From: Sphingobium sp. CR2-8
Lineage (GTDB): Bacteria > Pseudomonadota > Alphaproteobacteria > Sphingomonadales > Sphingomonadaceae
DNA: 64,000 bases
Reading direction: 5' to 3'
Assembly: GCF_035818615.1 (NCBI RefSeq)
Contig: NZ_JAYKZY010000002.1
Coordinates: 1,614,501 to 1,678,500 of the forward strand
The notes below the pieces were generated by a model. That model saw nothing but the letters and a program-made list of their open reading frames with translations. It ran no database searches and had not been told where the DNA came from. A program made the translations under genes and the position numbers. Positions 38,285 through 47,554 of the stretch are shown here, piece after piece; the stretch's first letter is position 1; each line of letters begins with the position of its first letter.

Positions 38285-40681
38285 GTGACGGATTTCCTCC
38301 TCGAACTGCGCTGCGAAGAAATCCCCGCGCGTATGCAGATAAAGGCCAGCGAAGACCTCGCCCGGCTCTTCACCGAAGAACTGGCGAAGGCGGGCCTTAA
38401 GGCCGCCGCGATCGAACGCTTCGTCACGCCCCGCCGCCTGGCGCTGATCGCCCGCGGCCTGCCGCTCGAAACCGCGGCGGTCAGCGAGGAGTTTAAAGGC
38501 CCGCGCACCTCCGCACCCGCGCAGGCGCTTGAAGGCTTTCTGCGCAAGACCGGCCTGACGCAGGACCAGCTGGAGGATCGCGACGGCGTCTGGTTCGCCG
38601 TCGTCAACAAGCCCGGCCGCGCCACGATCGACGTGTTGGCGCAAGCCGTGCCAGCGGTCATCCGCGCCTTCCCCTGGCCCAAATCGATGCGCTGGGGCAC
38701 CGCCAGCCAGACGACCGAAAGCCTGCGCTGGGTCCGCCCGTTGAAGGGCATCGTCGCAATCCTGGGCGAACAGCTGGTCGAGATCACGGTCGACGGCATC
38801 GCGTCGAGCTACACGACGCTCGGCCATCGCTTCCACCACGCCGGCGACATCACCATCGGCGGCGCGGATGACTATGTCGAAAAACTGCGCGCCTGCCATG
38901 TGATCGTCAGCCATGAGGAACGGCAGGTCATCATCGAGGCGAAGGCGAGCGAAGCCGCCGCCGCGCAGGGCTATAGCGTGATCGAGGACAGGGGCCTGAT
39001 CGCCGAAAATGCGGGCCTCACCGAATGGCCGGTGCCGCTGCTGGGCGATTTCGACCCCGCTTTCCTGGAAGTGCCGCCCGAAGTCATCCAGCTGACGCTG
39101 CGCATCAACCAGAAATATTTCGTGCTGCGCGATGCGGACGGGAAACTGGCTCCTGCCTTCATCTGCACCGCCAATATCGAGGCGAAGGATGGCGGTGCAG
39201 CGATCGTCGCGGGCAACCGCAAGGTGCTGGCCGCCCGCCTGAGCGACGCCCGCTTCTTCTGGGAGCAGGACCGCAAGACGCGGCTCGCCGACCATGCAAA
39301 GAAGCTGGAACGCATCACCTTCCACGAGAAACTGGGCACCGTCGCCGACAAGGTGGAGCGGGTCGCCAAGCTGGCGCGATGGTTGGTCGAAGAGGGGATC
39401 ATCACGCCATCCATAACCGCGAACCCAACCCCCACCGTCACCCCGGCCCCCACCGTCACCCCAGCGCAGGCTGGGGTCGCAGGCGGCAACGCGCCAACGC
39501 CTGAGATGCCAGCCTACGCTGGCATGACGAAAGTTGAGTTGGCCGACCTCGCCGAACAGGCCGCCCGCCTCGCCAAGGCCGATCTCGTCACCGAAATGGT
39601 CGGCGAGTTCCCGGAACTCCAAGGCATCATGGGCGGCTATTACGCTCGCGCCGAAGGCCTGCCCGATGCCGTCGCCGACGCCATCCGCGACCATTACAGG
39701 CCTGTCGGGCAGGGCGATGATGTGCCTACCGCGCCGGTGACGGTGGCGGTGAGTTTAGCGGATAAGCTGGATACGCTGGTCGGTTTCTTCGGTATCGAGC
39801 AGGGGCCGACCGGATCGAAAGACCCATTCGCGCTGCGTCGCGCAGCCCTTTCCATCTTGCGGCTGTTGGAAAACAATGGGCTGCGATTGAACCTCAAAAA
39901 GGTGCACGCCTTCGCGCTGAGCGACCATGTCTATCGACATGTGTTCCTGAATACCAAGGCGCTAGCCGATGTCGACGCGCAGACGCTGGCAAAATTCGGT
40001 CTGGACCCATCGCGGGTGACGGAAACGGAATGGCAGGCCGCCAATCTGTCCCGGCCGGAAATCAAATCATTCGTCGGCGCATTTGCCGCGTCGGACGTGC
40101 CGTTTCTCGACTTTTTCGCCGACCGCCTCAAGGTCCAGCAACGCGAAGCGGGCGTGCGCCACGACTTGATCGACGCGGTGTTCGCGCTCGGCGGCGAGGA
40201 TGACCTCGTCCGCCTGCTCGCCCGGGTCCACGCGCTCCAGTCCTTCGTCGCGACCGACGATGGCGCCAACCTGCTCGCAGGATACAAGCGCGCCGCGAAC
40301 ATCCTAAAGAAGGAAGCGCCCGCCCCATCCGTCACCCCAGCGCAGGCTGGGGTCTCAGGCGGAGGCGCGCAAACGCTTGAGATGCCAGCCTCCGCTGGCA
40401 TGACGAATGTGGTCCTGTCCTACACCCCGGAAAAGGCCGAAGCTGACCTCATCGCCGCGCTCGACACTGCCGAACCGCACGCGGCGCAAGCCGTCGCGTC
40501 GGAAGATTTCGAGGGCGCCATGGCAGCTCTTGCGATGCTGCGCGCGCCGATCGATGTCTTCTTTGAAACGGTCACGGTCAATGACGACGACCCGGTGAAG
40601 CGTACAACTCGCCTCGCTGTGTTGGCGCGGGTGCGGGACGCGGTGCATAAGGTCGCCGACTTCTCGAAAATTACGGGATAG
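38285..40681 (+). CDS. glyS: Glycyl-tRNA synthetase beta subunit with two repeat-derived insertions
   Basis: The 798-residue protein contains the full GlyS family: start DFLLELRCEEIPARM, then KSMRWG, TLGHRFHH, LRINQKYF, ADLVTEMVGEFPELQGIMGG, and the C-terminal DALR-like anticodon region (VFALGGEDDLVRLLARVHAL). It is about 60-100 residues longer than usual. Two extra stretches, about residues 381-415 and 682-708, read VTPAQAGVAGG...MPAYAGMT and VTPAQAGVSGG...MPASAGMT and come from 76-base palindromic elements. Both fall in linkers, so activity is probably kept. The GTG start is at 38285. Confidence 0.93.
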   Translation: MTDFLLELRCEEIPARMQIKASEDLARLFTEELAKAGLKAAAIERFVTPRRLALIARGLPLETAAVSEEFKGPRTSAPAQALEGFLRKTGLTQDQLEDRDGVWFAVVNKPGRATIDVLAQAVPAVIRAFPWPKSMRWGTASQTTESLRWVRPLKGIVAILGEQLVEITVDGIASSYTTLGHRFHHAGDITIGGADDYVEKLRACHVIVSHEERQVIIEAKASEAAAAQGYSVIEDRGLIAENAGLTEWPVPLLGDFDPAFLEVPPEVIQLTLRINQKYFVLRDADGKLAPAFICTANIEAKDGGAAIVAGNRKVLAARLSDARFFWEQDRKTRLADHAKKLERITFHEKLGTVADKVERVAKLARWLVEEGIITPSITANPTPTVTPAPTVTPAQAGVAGGNAPTPEMPAYAGMTKVELADLAEQAARLAKADLVTEMVGEFPELQGIMGGYYARAEGLPDAVADAIRDHYRPVGQGDDVPTAPVTVAVSLADKLDTLVGFFGIEQGPTGSKDPFALRRAALSILRLLENNGLRLNLKKVHAFALSDHVYRHVFLNTKALADVDAQTLAKFGLDPSRVTETEWQAANLSRPEIKSFVGAFAASDVPFLDFFADRLKVQQREAGVRHDLIDAVFALGGEDDLVRLLARVHALQSFVATDDGANLLAGYKRAANILKKEAPAPSVTPAQAGVSGGGAQTLEMPASAGMTNVVLSYTPEKAEADLIAALDTAEPHAAQAVASEDFEGAMAALAMLRAPIDVFFETVTVNDDDPVKRTTRLAVLARVRDAVHKVADFSKITG
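39429..39464 (+). repeat. 18-bp tandem duplication next to the first glyS element
   Basis: CCCCCACCGTCACCCCGG at 39429-39446 is repeated at 39447-39464 with one change. It encodes PTVTPAPTVTPA and duplicates the left edge of the element that follows. Confidence 0.85.
39455..39530. repeat. REPIN-like element, family A, copy 1 (inside glyS)
   Basis: This 76-base unit has two hairpins, CCCCAGCgcagGCTGGGG and ATGCCAGCctacGCTGGCAT, bounded by GTCA and TGAC. It is about 91% identical (7 differences) to the copy at 40331-40406 and is read in the same frame. Confidence 0.93.
40331..40406. repeat. REPIN-like element, family A, copy 2 (inside glyS)
   Basis: It has the same 76-base structure as copy 1: GTCACCCCAGCGCAGGCTGG at the left and GATGCCAGCCTCCGCTGGCA followed by TGACGA at the right. 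The translation is SVTPAQAGVSGGGAQTLEMP, then ASAGMT. Confidence 0.93.
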
Positions 40682-40844
40682 AATAAGGATATTTCAGGAT
40701 AGGCGGGAAATATGCGAAGTTAAGCCGGAAATATCCTATTCACCCGTGGGTTATGTCGCTAAATGCGGCAAAATTGTTGCAATGCAATATCATCGGCAAT
40801 CAGTGCAGGGAGAGCCGGGAATGACTGATACGAAAGAGGCCATC

Positions 40845-43520
40845 ATGAGCAGCACCGCGACGCGTTATGTCTATCGTTTCGGCGGCGGTGTGGATGATGG
40901 CGGGCAGGGCGACCGCAACCTGCTGGGCGGCAAGGGCGCGAACCTCGACGGCATGGCCGCGATCGGCCTGCCGGTGCCCCCGGGCTTCACCATCACGACC
41001 GACATGTGCACCCGCTATTATGTCGATGGCGGCAAATATCCCGAAAGCCTGACCGCCGAAGTCGCCAGCGGCATCGCCCATATTGAGGGGATCACGGGCA
41101 AGCGGTTCGGCGATGCCGCCGATCCGCTGCTGGTGTCGGTCCGCTCCGGCGCGCGCGCGTCGATGCCGGGCATGATGGACACCGTCCTCAACCTCGGCCT
41201 CAACGACGAAACCGTCATCGGCCTCGCCAACACATCGGGTGACGAGCGTTTCGCCTGGGACAGCTATCGCCGCTTCATCCAGATGTATTCCGACGTCGTG
41301 CTGGAACTGGACCATGGCGCGTTCGAGGAAGCGCTCGAAATCGCCAAGGAAGACAACGGCTATACGCTCGACACCGAACTGACCGCCGAAGACTGGAAGG
41401 CGCTGGTCGCCGAATATAAGGCGCTTGTTGCAAAGCTGTGGAACAAGCCCTTCCCGCAGGATGTGCATGACCAGCTCTGGGGTGCGATCAGCGCCGTGTT
41501 CGGCAGCTGGCAGTCGGAGCGCGCGAAGGTCTATCGCCGCCTCAACAACATCCCCGGCGAATGGGGCACCGCCGTCAACGTGCAGGCGATGGTGTTCGGC
41601 AATATGGGCGAAACCTCGGCCACCGGCGTCGCCTTCACCCGCGATCCGTCCACCGGCGAGAATGCCTATTATGGCGAATATCTGATCAATGCGCAGGGCG
41701 AGGATGTCGTCGCGGGCATCCGGACCCCGCAATATCTGACGCTGGCCGCGCGCGAGCGGGCAGGGGCCAAGCCGCTGTCGATGGAAGAGGCGATGCCCGA
41801 AACCTATGCCGAACTGGCGAAGGTGTTCGAAATCCTCGAAACCCATTATCGCGACATGCAGGACATCGAGTTCACGGTGCAGCAGGGCAAGCTGTGGATG
41901 CTGCAAACCCGTTCGGGCAAGCGCACTGCCAAGGCCGCGCTGAAGATGGCCGTCGACATGGCGCATGAGGGCCTCATCACCGAGGAAGAAGCCGTCGCCC
42001 GCGTCGATCCCGCCGCGCTCGACCAGTTGCTGCACCCCACGCTGGATCCCAGCGCCCCGCGCGACGTGCTGACGAAGGGGTTGCCTGCCAGCCCCGGCGC
42101 GGCTTCGGGCGCGATCGTGTTCGACGCCGACACTGCCGAGCGCCGCAATGAAATGGGCGACGCCGTCATCCTGGTGCGCGTCGAAACCAGCCCCGAAGAC
42201 ATTCACGGCATGCACGCGGCCAAGGGCATCCTGACCGCGCGTGGCGGCATGACCAGCCACGCCGCCGTCGTGGCGCGCGGCATGGGTCGCCCCTGCGTCT
42301 CGGGCGCGGGCGGCATCTCGATCGACGGCAAGACCAAGATATTGCGCGTCGGCGGCCGCGAGTTGAAGGAAGGCGACATCCTGACCATCGACGGATCGAC
42401 CGGCGAAGTGATGGCCGGTGAAGTCCCGACCGTGCAGCCCGAACTGGCCGGTGATTTCGGCACGCTGATGGTGTGGGCCGACAAGGTCCGTCGCCTCAAG
42501 GTGCGCGCCAACGCCGAAACGCCGCAGGACTGCAAGGTCGCGCGGGAGTTCGGCGCGGAAGGCGTGGGCCTGTGCCGTACCGAACATATGTTCTTCGACG
42601 CGGCGCGCATCACCGCCGTGCGCGAAATGATCCTGGCCGACAGCGAGAAGGGCCGCCGCGTCGCGCTCGACAAGCTGCTGCCGGAACAGCGGGACGATTT
42701 CGCGCAGATCTTCATGGTAATGGCGGGCCTGCCCGTCACCATCCGCCTGCTCGATCCGCCGCTGCACGAATTCCTGCCGCACGGCGAAGCGGAGTTCGAG
42801 GAAGTGGCCAAGGGCGCGGGCGTCAGCGTCGACACGCTCAAGCGTCGCGCCGCCGAACTGCATGAATTCAACCCGATGCTCGGCCATCGCGGTTGCCGAC
42901 TGGGCGTGACCTATCCCGAAATCTACGAGATGCAGGCGCGCGCGATCTTCGAAGCCGCGCTGATCGTCAAGGCGCGCGGCGGCGAAGCGCCGATCCCGGA
43001 AATCATGATCCCGCTCGTGGCGACCGCCAAGGAACTGGAACTGATGAAGGCGATCGTCGATCGCGTCGCTGTCGAAGTGTTCGAGGAACAGAATAACAAG
43101 GTCGAATATCTGGTCGGCACCATGATCGAACTGCCGCGCGCCGCGCTCAAGGCAGGCGAGATCGCGGAAGTCGGCGAGTTCTTCTCCTTCGGCACCAATG
43201 ACCTCACGCAGACGACGATCGGCATCAGCCGCGACGACGCAGGCCGCTTCCTGACGCAATATGTAGACAAGGGCATCTTCGCCCGCGATCCCTTCGTCAG
43301 CATCGATGTCGAAGGCGTGGGCGAATTGATCGAGATCGCGGCGGAGCGTGGCCGCAAGACTTGCCCCGGCATTAAGCTCGGCATTTGCGGCGAACATGGC
43401 GGTGATCCGGCCTCGATCGCCTTCTGCGAGGCGACGGGCCTGGATTATGTGTCGGCCTCGCCCTATCGCGTGCCGATCGCTCGATTGGCCGCAGCGCAGG
43501 CGGCGCTCGCCAAGAAGTGA
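40845..43520 (+). CDS. ppdK: Pyruvate phosphate dikinase
   Basis: The 891-residue enzyme interconverts pyruvate and PEP using ATP/PPi. The N-terminal ATP-grasp domain starts YRFGGGVDDGGQGDRNLLGG; the phospho-His is in GGMTSHAAVVARGMGRP; the C-terminal PEP domain has LCRTEHMFF, the SFGTNDLTQTT motif and the catalytic Cys in LGICGEHGGD. I prefer ATG 40845 (AGAGG upstream), but ATG 40821 also has AGGGAG. A strong hairpin follows the stop. Confidence 0.96.
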   Translation: MSSTATRYVYRFGGGVDDGGQGDRNLLGGKGANLDGMAAIGLPVPPGFTITTDMCTRYYVDGGKYPESLTAEVASGIAHIEGITGKRFGDAADPLLVSVRSGARASMPGMMDTVLNLGLNDETVIGLANTSGDERFAWDSYRRFIQMYSDVVLELDHGAFEEALEIAKEDNGYTLDTELTAEDWKALVAEYKALVAKLWNKPFPQDVHDQLWGAISAVFGSWQSERAKVYRRLNNIPGEWGTAVNVQAMVFGNMGETSATGVAFTRDPSTGENAYYGEYLINAQGEDVVAGIRTPQYLTLAARERAGAKPLSMEEAMPETYAELAKVFEILETHYRDMQDIEFTVQQGKLWMLQTRSGKRTAKAALKMAVDMAHEGLITEEEAVARVDPAALDQLLHPTLDPSAPRDVLTKGLPASPGAASGAIVFDADTAERRNEMGDAVILVRVETSPEDIHGMHAAKGILTARGGMTSHAAVVARGMGRPCVSGAGGISIDGKTKILRVGGRELKEGDILTIDGSTGEVMAGEVPTVQPELAGDFGTLMVWADKVRRLKVRANAETPQDCKVAREFGAEGVGLCRTEHMFFDAARITAVREMILADSEKGRRVALDKLLPEQRDDFAQIFMVMAGLPVTIRLLDPPLHEFLPHGEAEFEEVAKGAGVSVDTLKRRAAELHEFNPMLGHRGCRLGVTYPEIYEMQARAIFEAALIVKARGGEAPIPEIMIPLVATAKELELMKAIVDRVAVEVFEEQNNKVEYLVGTMIELPRAALKAGEIAEVGEFFSFGTNDLTQTTIGISRDDAGRFLTQYVDKGIFARDPFVSIDVEGVGELIEIAAERGRKTCPGIKLGICGEHGGDPASIAFCEATGLDYVSASPYRVPIARLAAAQAALAKK

Positions 43521-43524
43521 TAGA

Positions 43525-43552
43525 AAAAGGGCGGGGCATCAACCCCGCCCTT
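43525..43552 (+). terminator. Terminator hairpin after ppdK
   Basis: Arms AAAGGGCGGGG (43525-43535) and CCCCGCCCTTT (43542-43552) are perfect complements with a 6-base loop. It lies between convergent genes and its flanking A and T tracts would let it serve both. Confidence 0.92.
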
Positions 43553-43559
43553 TGTCGTT

Positions 43560-44060
43560 TCAGTGCGATCCCGTCAGACGGCTGAGCAGGCCGGGCTTGG
43601 TGCCGTCCCGTTCCAGCGCGAGCGCCTGTCCGCGCCAGTCCTCCTGCATGATCGTACCCGGTTTCAGACCCAGCCGCGCTTCCAGCGTCGCTTCCTGCTC
43701 GGCATTGAGTGCTGCGATCTGGCCGTAGCGCTGATAACCCGCTTCGTTCAGCGACACTTCCTGCGCCTGGCTGATACCGCTGATCCTGCTCAGATCGTCC
43801 CGGCCATGCACCGCACCTGCCACCGCCGTGGCCGTGCCAGCCCCGATCGGACCGGCAGACTGGCGCTCCAGCTCCGTAATACGCGCATTGGACGCTTCGA
43901 TGCGGGCATCGCGTTCCTTGATCGCGTTGCGATGCACCGCCTGTTCGTCGTGCCACAGGCGTTTATATTTGCCGCGCCCGCTCATCATCAACCCCAGCAG
44001 CCAGCCTATGACCAGCACCACCAGCAACAACGCGACCTGATTTAGATTGAAGCTCATCAT
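43560..44060 (-). CDS. Membrane-anchored coiled-coil protein with helix-hairpin-helix-like C-terminus
   Basis: The 166-residue protein starts with a membrane helix (VALLLVVLVIGWLLGLMM), a charged stretch that could be coiled coil (AIKERDARIEASNARITELERQ), and a C-terminal region DDLSRISGISQAQEVSLNEAG, YQRYGQIAALNAEQEATLEA that resembles the HhH-like domain of predicted ribosome/DNA-associated proteins (as in the L21-fused form). GGAGGA precedes ATG 44060. Function unknown. Confidence 0.78.
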   Translation of the reverse strand: MMSFNLNQVALLLVVLVIGWLLGLMMSGRGKYKRLWHDEQAVHRNAIKERDARIEASNARITELERQSAGPIGAGTATAVAGAVHGRDDLSRISGISQAQEVSLNEAGYQRYGQIAALNAEQEATLEARLGLKPGTIMQEDWRGQALALERDGTKPGLLSRLTGSH

Positions 44061-44173
44061 GGCGTCCTCCTGGCGCATTGAACGAGGGACGAGGGATAAA
44101 AGTTGCCAGGCCACAAAAGTGCAAAAAAGGGGCTTGCCCAATCGGCCAAGCGCTTCTATCTGCGCGTCTCCAC

Positions 44174-44250
44174 GCACCCATAGCTCAGCTGGATAGAGCA
44201 TCAGACTACGAATCTGAGGGTCGGGCGTTCGAATCGCTCTGGGTGCACCA
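44174..44250 (+). tRNA. tRNA-Arg (anticodon ACG), copy 1
   Basis: The 77-base gene has acceptor GCACCCA/TGGGTGC, D-arm TAGCTCAGCTGGATAGAGCA, anticodon loop CTACGAA (ACG, which becomes ICG) and encoded CCA. A second identical gene follows 58 bases later. Confidence 0.96.
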
Positions 44251-44308
44251 TTTCTTTCGAAGGGCTTTTGGGCCGGGCTTATAGCCGCGGTCCGCTCGTC
44301 TTTCCTTC

Positions 44309-44385
44309 GCACCCATAGCTCAGCTGGATAGAGCATCAGACTACGAATCTGAGGGTCGGGCGTTCGAATCGCTCTGGGTGCACCA
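44309..44385 (+). tRNA. tRNA-Arg (anticodon ACG), copy 2
   Basis: It is identical over 77 bases to the copy at 44174-44250. The intervening 58 bases are unrelated to the tRNA, so the unit is a tandem duplication of the gene and not of a longer segment. Confidence 0.96.
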
Positions 44386-44401
44386 TCATTCGATCGACAG
44401 G

Positions 44402-44428
44402 AAAAGGCGGCGTCAGGCCGCCTTTTTT
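44402..44428 (+). terminator. Rho-independent terminator after the tRNA-Arg pair
   Basis: Stem AAAAGGCGG (44402-44410) and CCGCCTTTT (44418-44426) is followed by T's. It lies 17 bases after the second tRNA-Arg and just before the convergent cobQ end. Confidence 0.92.
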
Positions 44429-44438
44429 GCGTCGCGAC

Positions 44439-45890
44439 TTATGCCATCGCCAGTGCGACCATGGCGTCGATATCGACATGGGTTTCCAGCAACGCGGCAA
44501 TCTCGTCCAAGGCGTCTTCCACCGATCGGTCATAGTCCGCCCCCGCCGATTGCCCCCCCAACCGCCGCAACAACGCGTCGCGCAGGGCCGTGCTGCCCAG
44601 CAGCCCGTGGACGTAGCTGCCCATCACCCGACCGTCGCGACTGATTGCGCCATCGGCCCGCACGCCGTCGATCACCGCAAAGGGCCGACTACAGTCAGGC
44701 CCTTTGGTGACGCCCATATGCATCTCGTAACCGCTAAAATCCGCGCCCAGCGCCTCACCCCGAACCTGCTCCAGCGTTTTCGCTCCGGACAAGCGCGTCT
44801 CCACGTCGAGCAGGCCCAGCCCGGCGACCGATCCGGCCGGTCCCTCCACGCCCTCCGGGTCGGCGATCGTGCGACCCAGCATCTGATAGCCGCCGCACAG
44901 GCCCAGCACCGCACCCCCGCGCCGATGATGCGCGCGGATGTCGATGTCCCAACCTTGGGCGACCATCGCGCGCATATCGGCGATCGTCGCTTTGGAGCCG
45001 GGCAGGATCACCAGCGCCGCGTCGCCGGGAATAGCCTGACCCGGCCCGATCATGCGCAGATCCACGCCCGGCTCCAGCTTGAGCGGATCGAGATCGTCGA
45101 AATTGGAAATGCGCGGCAACACGGGGCAGGCGATCACCAGCGGCGCGTCGGTCGAATGGCTACGCCGCTCCAGTATAACCGCATCCTCGCTCGGCAGGCG
45201 CGCGACCGCATCCAGCCAGGGCACCACGCCCATGCCGCGCCAGCCCGACAGCGCCTCGATCTGGCGATAGCCATCTTCGAACAGCGCTGGATCGCCGCGA
45301 AACTTGTTGATGAGGAAACCATGGATCATCGCGGCATCTTCCGGATCGATGACCGTGCGCGTGCCCACCACCGCCGCGATCACGCCACCCCGGTCGATGT
45401 CCCCGACCAGAATGACCGGCACGTCGGCAGCGCGGGCAAAGCCCATATTGGCGATGTCGCCGCCGCGCAGATTGATTTCCGCCGGCGATCCGGCCCCTTC
45501 CACCACGACGATGTCGCACTGCTGGCGCAGCCGGTCGTAGCTTTCCATGACCGCGCCCAGCAACTGCCCCCGCGCGCTGCGGAAATTGCCCGATCCTAGC
45601 GCGCCGCGAACCTGACCATGAACGATCAGCTGTGATGTCCGGTCGGCCTGCGGCTTCAACAGCACCGGGTTCATGTCCGTATGCAGCGCCACGCCGCAGG
45701 CGATCGCCTGCAAGGCCTGCGCGCGCCCGATTTCGCCCCCGTCGCTGGTGACGGCGGCATTGTTCGACATATTCTGTGGCTTGAACGGCCGCACGCGATA
45801 GCCCCGGCGCACCAGCGCGCGACACAAGCCCGCCACCAGCACCGATTTGCCGACGTCCGATCCGGTTCCCTGCAACATGATAGCGCCCAT
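44439..45890 (-). CDS. cobQ: Cobyric acid synthase
   Basis: The 483-residue enzyme amidates adenosylcobyrinic acid a,c-diamide at four positions in cobalamin synthesis. P-loop TGSDVGKS at the start, DIDRGGVIAAVVGT, and the glutaminase triad Cys in VLGLCGGYQMLG with His in SYVHGLLG. ATG 45890 has AGGAG six bases upstream. It is alone here, without other cob genes, and no cobalamin riboswitch is visible upstream. Confidence 0.95.
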   Translation of the reverse strand: MGAIMLQGTGSDVGKSVLVAGLCRALVRRGYRVRPFKPQNMSNNAAVTSDGGEIGRAQALQAIACGVALHTDMNPVLLKPQADRTSQLIVHGQVRGALGSGNFRSARGQLLGAVMESYDRLRQQCDIVVVEGAGSPAEINLRGGDIANMGFARAADVPVILVGDIDRGGVIAAVVGTRTVIDPEDAAMIHGFLINKFRGDPALFEDGYRQIEALSGWRGMGVVPWLDAVARLPSEDAVILERRSHSTDAPLVIACPVLPRISNFDDLDPLKLEPGVDLRMIGPGQAIPGDAALVILPGSKATIADMRAMVAQGWDIDIRAHHRRGGAVLGLCGGYQMLGRTIADPEGVEGPAGSVAGLGLLDVETRLSGAKTLEQVRGEALGADFSGYEMHMGVTKGPDCSRPFAVIDGVRADGAISRDGRVMGSYVHGLLGSTALRDALLRRLGGQSAGADYDRSVEDALDEIAALLETHVDIDAMVALAMA

Positions 45891-45928
45891 GCGCCGCTCC
45901 TGACGGCGGAGCGCAGCGAAAGCAAGGG

Positions 45929-47554
45929 TCAGGCGACCACCGACGCCATGCCGCATCGCCGCTGATGCACGCGGACCTCCGCCGACCCCACCCGGACGCC
46001 CAGCGTTGCGGTGACGCTGTTGATGATGCCATCCAGCAAAGGCGCCGTGGTGCCAAGCACAGCTCCGACCAACGGACTAAGCGGGCTGTTGCTGACGGTG
46101 AGGCCGAGCAGCGATACCTGGATCTGGGTCTGGCTGGCCAGCCCGGCAGCGATACCCTGCGTCACATCCTGCGTGCTGACCGTCTTGGCCTGCTGCATGG
46201 CGATCTCACCGGGCGAGAAATGGACGCTATGGGTCTGCGTTCCGCCCAAGGGAATATGGGCATAGCCCGTGACGCGCGTGCCCAATGTCTGCGCCAGCAG
46301 GGCAGGCCGCGGATTGGCGGGCGCGGAAAAATTGGTCAGCGCGTTCACGTCGATGTCGCCGAGTATCGCCGTGCTCACCGATGGCGTCACCGCCAGCGTG
46401 ACGCCACCATCGGGGCCGCACTGGATGTCGGACAGCCGCGCTTCCGCCGCCGCCAGTTCGACATAGAGGGGCACACGCACCGACGCGATGCCCGACAGCG
46501 CCGCGCCGACCGTGCTTTCCAGATAGAGGCGCGTCTGGGCCGTGCGCAGCACGACGTCCCGCTTGGCGGTCACGCTCAACAGTGGCGATCGCGTCTGTCC
46601 TTCCCCCGTCACCAGCATCAGGCGGCTACTGCTCAGCCCCGGGACGGTGACGCGCAAGTCCATGGGCACGGATGTCCCCGACGGCGGGCTGAGCACCATG
46701 CGCAGCATCGCAAAGGCGTCCAGCACGATATGGGGTTGCCCCGTCGCGCTCGTGGCGCCCCGCACGGGGCCAAGATCGACGATATCGCTCAGCCGTACCG
46801 ACCGTCCGGCTATGCGGCTGGACAAGGCCAGCAGCGTGTTCGCGGCAGCACCCTGACCGGCGCTGTCCGCCATCGCGCCCAGCAGGTCGGACAGCGGAAT
46901 GTTTCGGTCGAACAAGGCGCCATAGGCTTCGCCATCACGGCCCGTCCGCACGCGCAGCGCGTCGGCCATTCCCAACAGGTCCAGGTCTGTGCTGGCCAGC
47001 CCGTTACAGTCCATCACCGACAGATTGAGTTCGGTCCCCGCCAGACTGGACAACAGCATGTTGGGCACCCCGCCGCTCAACGACGCCAGCCCGGTGCCCA
47101 GCGAAAAGGCGGCCGCATCGGTCCGCGCGGCGGTGGCGCGGGCGGTGAGGTCGACGCCGTCCCGCCCCACCAGCAATCGGCCGAAAAACAGCGGTGTCCG
47201 GCGGCGGACTTCGACCTGCATCGCGCCGCCAGCGGGATCGCCGACGCGAAACCGTTGCGCGATCGGTATGGATGGATCGGGCGAATAGCTGCCGCTGTTG
47301 AACGCCGCCAGAGCGACGCCGTCGATACCGCTTTGCCCGACGAGCTGCTCCGCGGCGCTTCGACCGCCATCGGCCGCTGCCAGCGCGGCGGCATCCGCCA
47401 CGCCCTGCAACTGGCGGCGGGCGAGATAGACCGATCCCAGGTCGACGGCGACCGTGGCGGCACCCGCCATCATGAACAGCGATCCGGCCAGAATCAGCAT
47501 GACACCACCCTGCTGGTTCCGCGCCAGCGCCCGGTAAAAGCCCGGGCGGATCAT
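45929..47554 (-). CDS. TadG-like pilus/Flp-associated protein
   Basis: The 541-residue protein has an N-terminal membrane helix with the TadG-type prepilin-like start RNQQGGVMLILAGSLFMMAG and VAVDLGSVYLARRQLQGVAD, AAALAAA. The rest is a long beta-rich periplasmic domain with LFDRNIPLSDLLGAMADSAG and repeated VTV/VRV strands. TadG proteins are thought to be part of Flp pilus assembly or secretion. It overlaps the TadE-like gene by 4 bases. Confidence 0.85.
   Translation of the reverse strand: MIRPGFYRALARNQQGGVMLILAGSLFMMAGAATVAVDLGSVYLARRQLQGVADAAALAAADGGRSAAEQLVGQSGIDGVALAAFNSGSYSPDPSIPIAQRFRVGDPAGGAMQVEVRRRTPLFFGRLLVGRDGVDLTARATAARTDAAAFSLGTGLASLSGGVPNMLLSSLAGTELNLSVMDCNGLASTDLDLLGMADALRVRTGRDGEAYGALFDRNIPLSDLLGAMADSAGQGAAANTLLALSSRIAGRSVRLSDIVDLGPVRGATSATGQPHIVLDAFAMLRMVLSPPSGTSVPMDLRVTVPGLSSSRLMLVTGEGQTRSPLLSVTAKRDVVLRTAQTRLYLESTVGAALSGIASVRVPLYVELAAAEARLSDIQCGPDGGVTLAVTPSVSTAILGDIDVNALTNFSAPANPRPALLAQTLGTRVTGYAHIPLGGTQTHSVHFSPGEIAMQQAKTVSTQDVTQGIAAGLASQTQIQVSLLGLTVSNSPLSPLVGAVLGTTAPLLDGIINSVTATLGVRVGSAEVRVHQRRCGMASVVA

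Noticed and set aside
38024..39694. 556-residue open frame antisense to glyS
   Set aside because: His/Asp-rich shadow sequence without motifs; the plus strand encodes glyS.
40800..43397. 865-residue open frame antisense to ppdK
   Set aside because: It is a shadow of GC-rich codon use: no family signature, and the opposite strand holds a complete ppdK.
44100..44336. N-terminal extension (MLYPAELWVR) of the coiled-coil protein
   Set aside because: These residues are the antisense translation of the two tRNA-Arg genes; the real start is ATG 44060 with GGAGGA.
45890..45956. Cobalamin riboswitch before cobQ
   Set aside because: The space up to the tadG-like gene is too short and has no B12-box-like conserved sequence.
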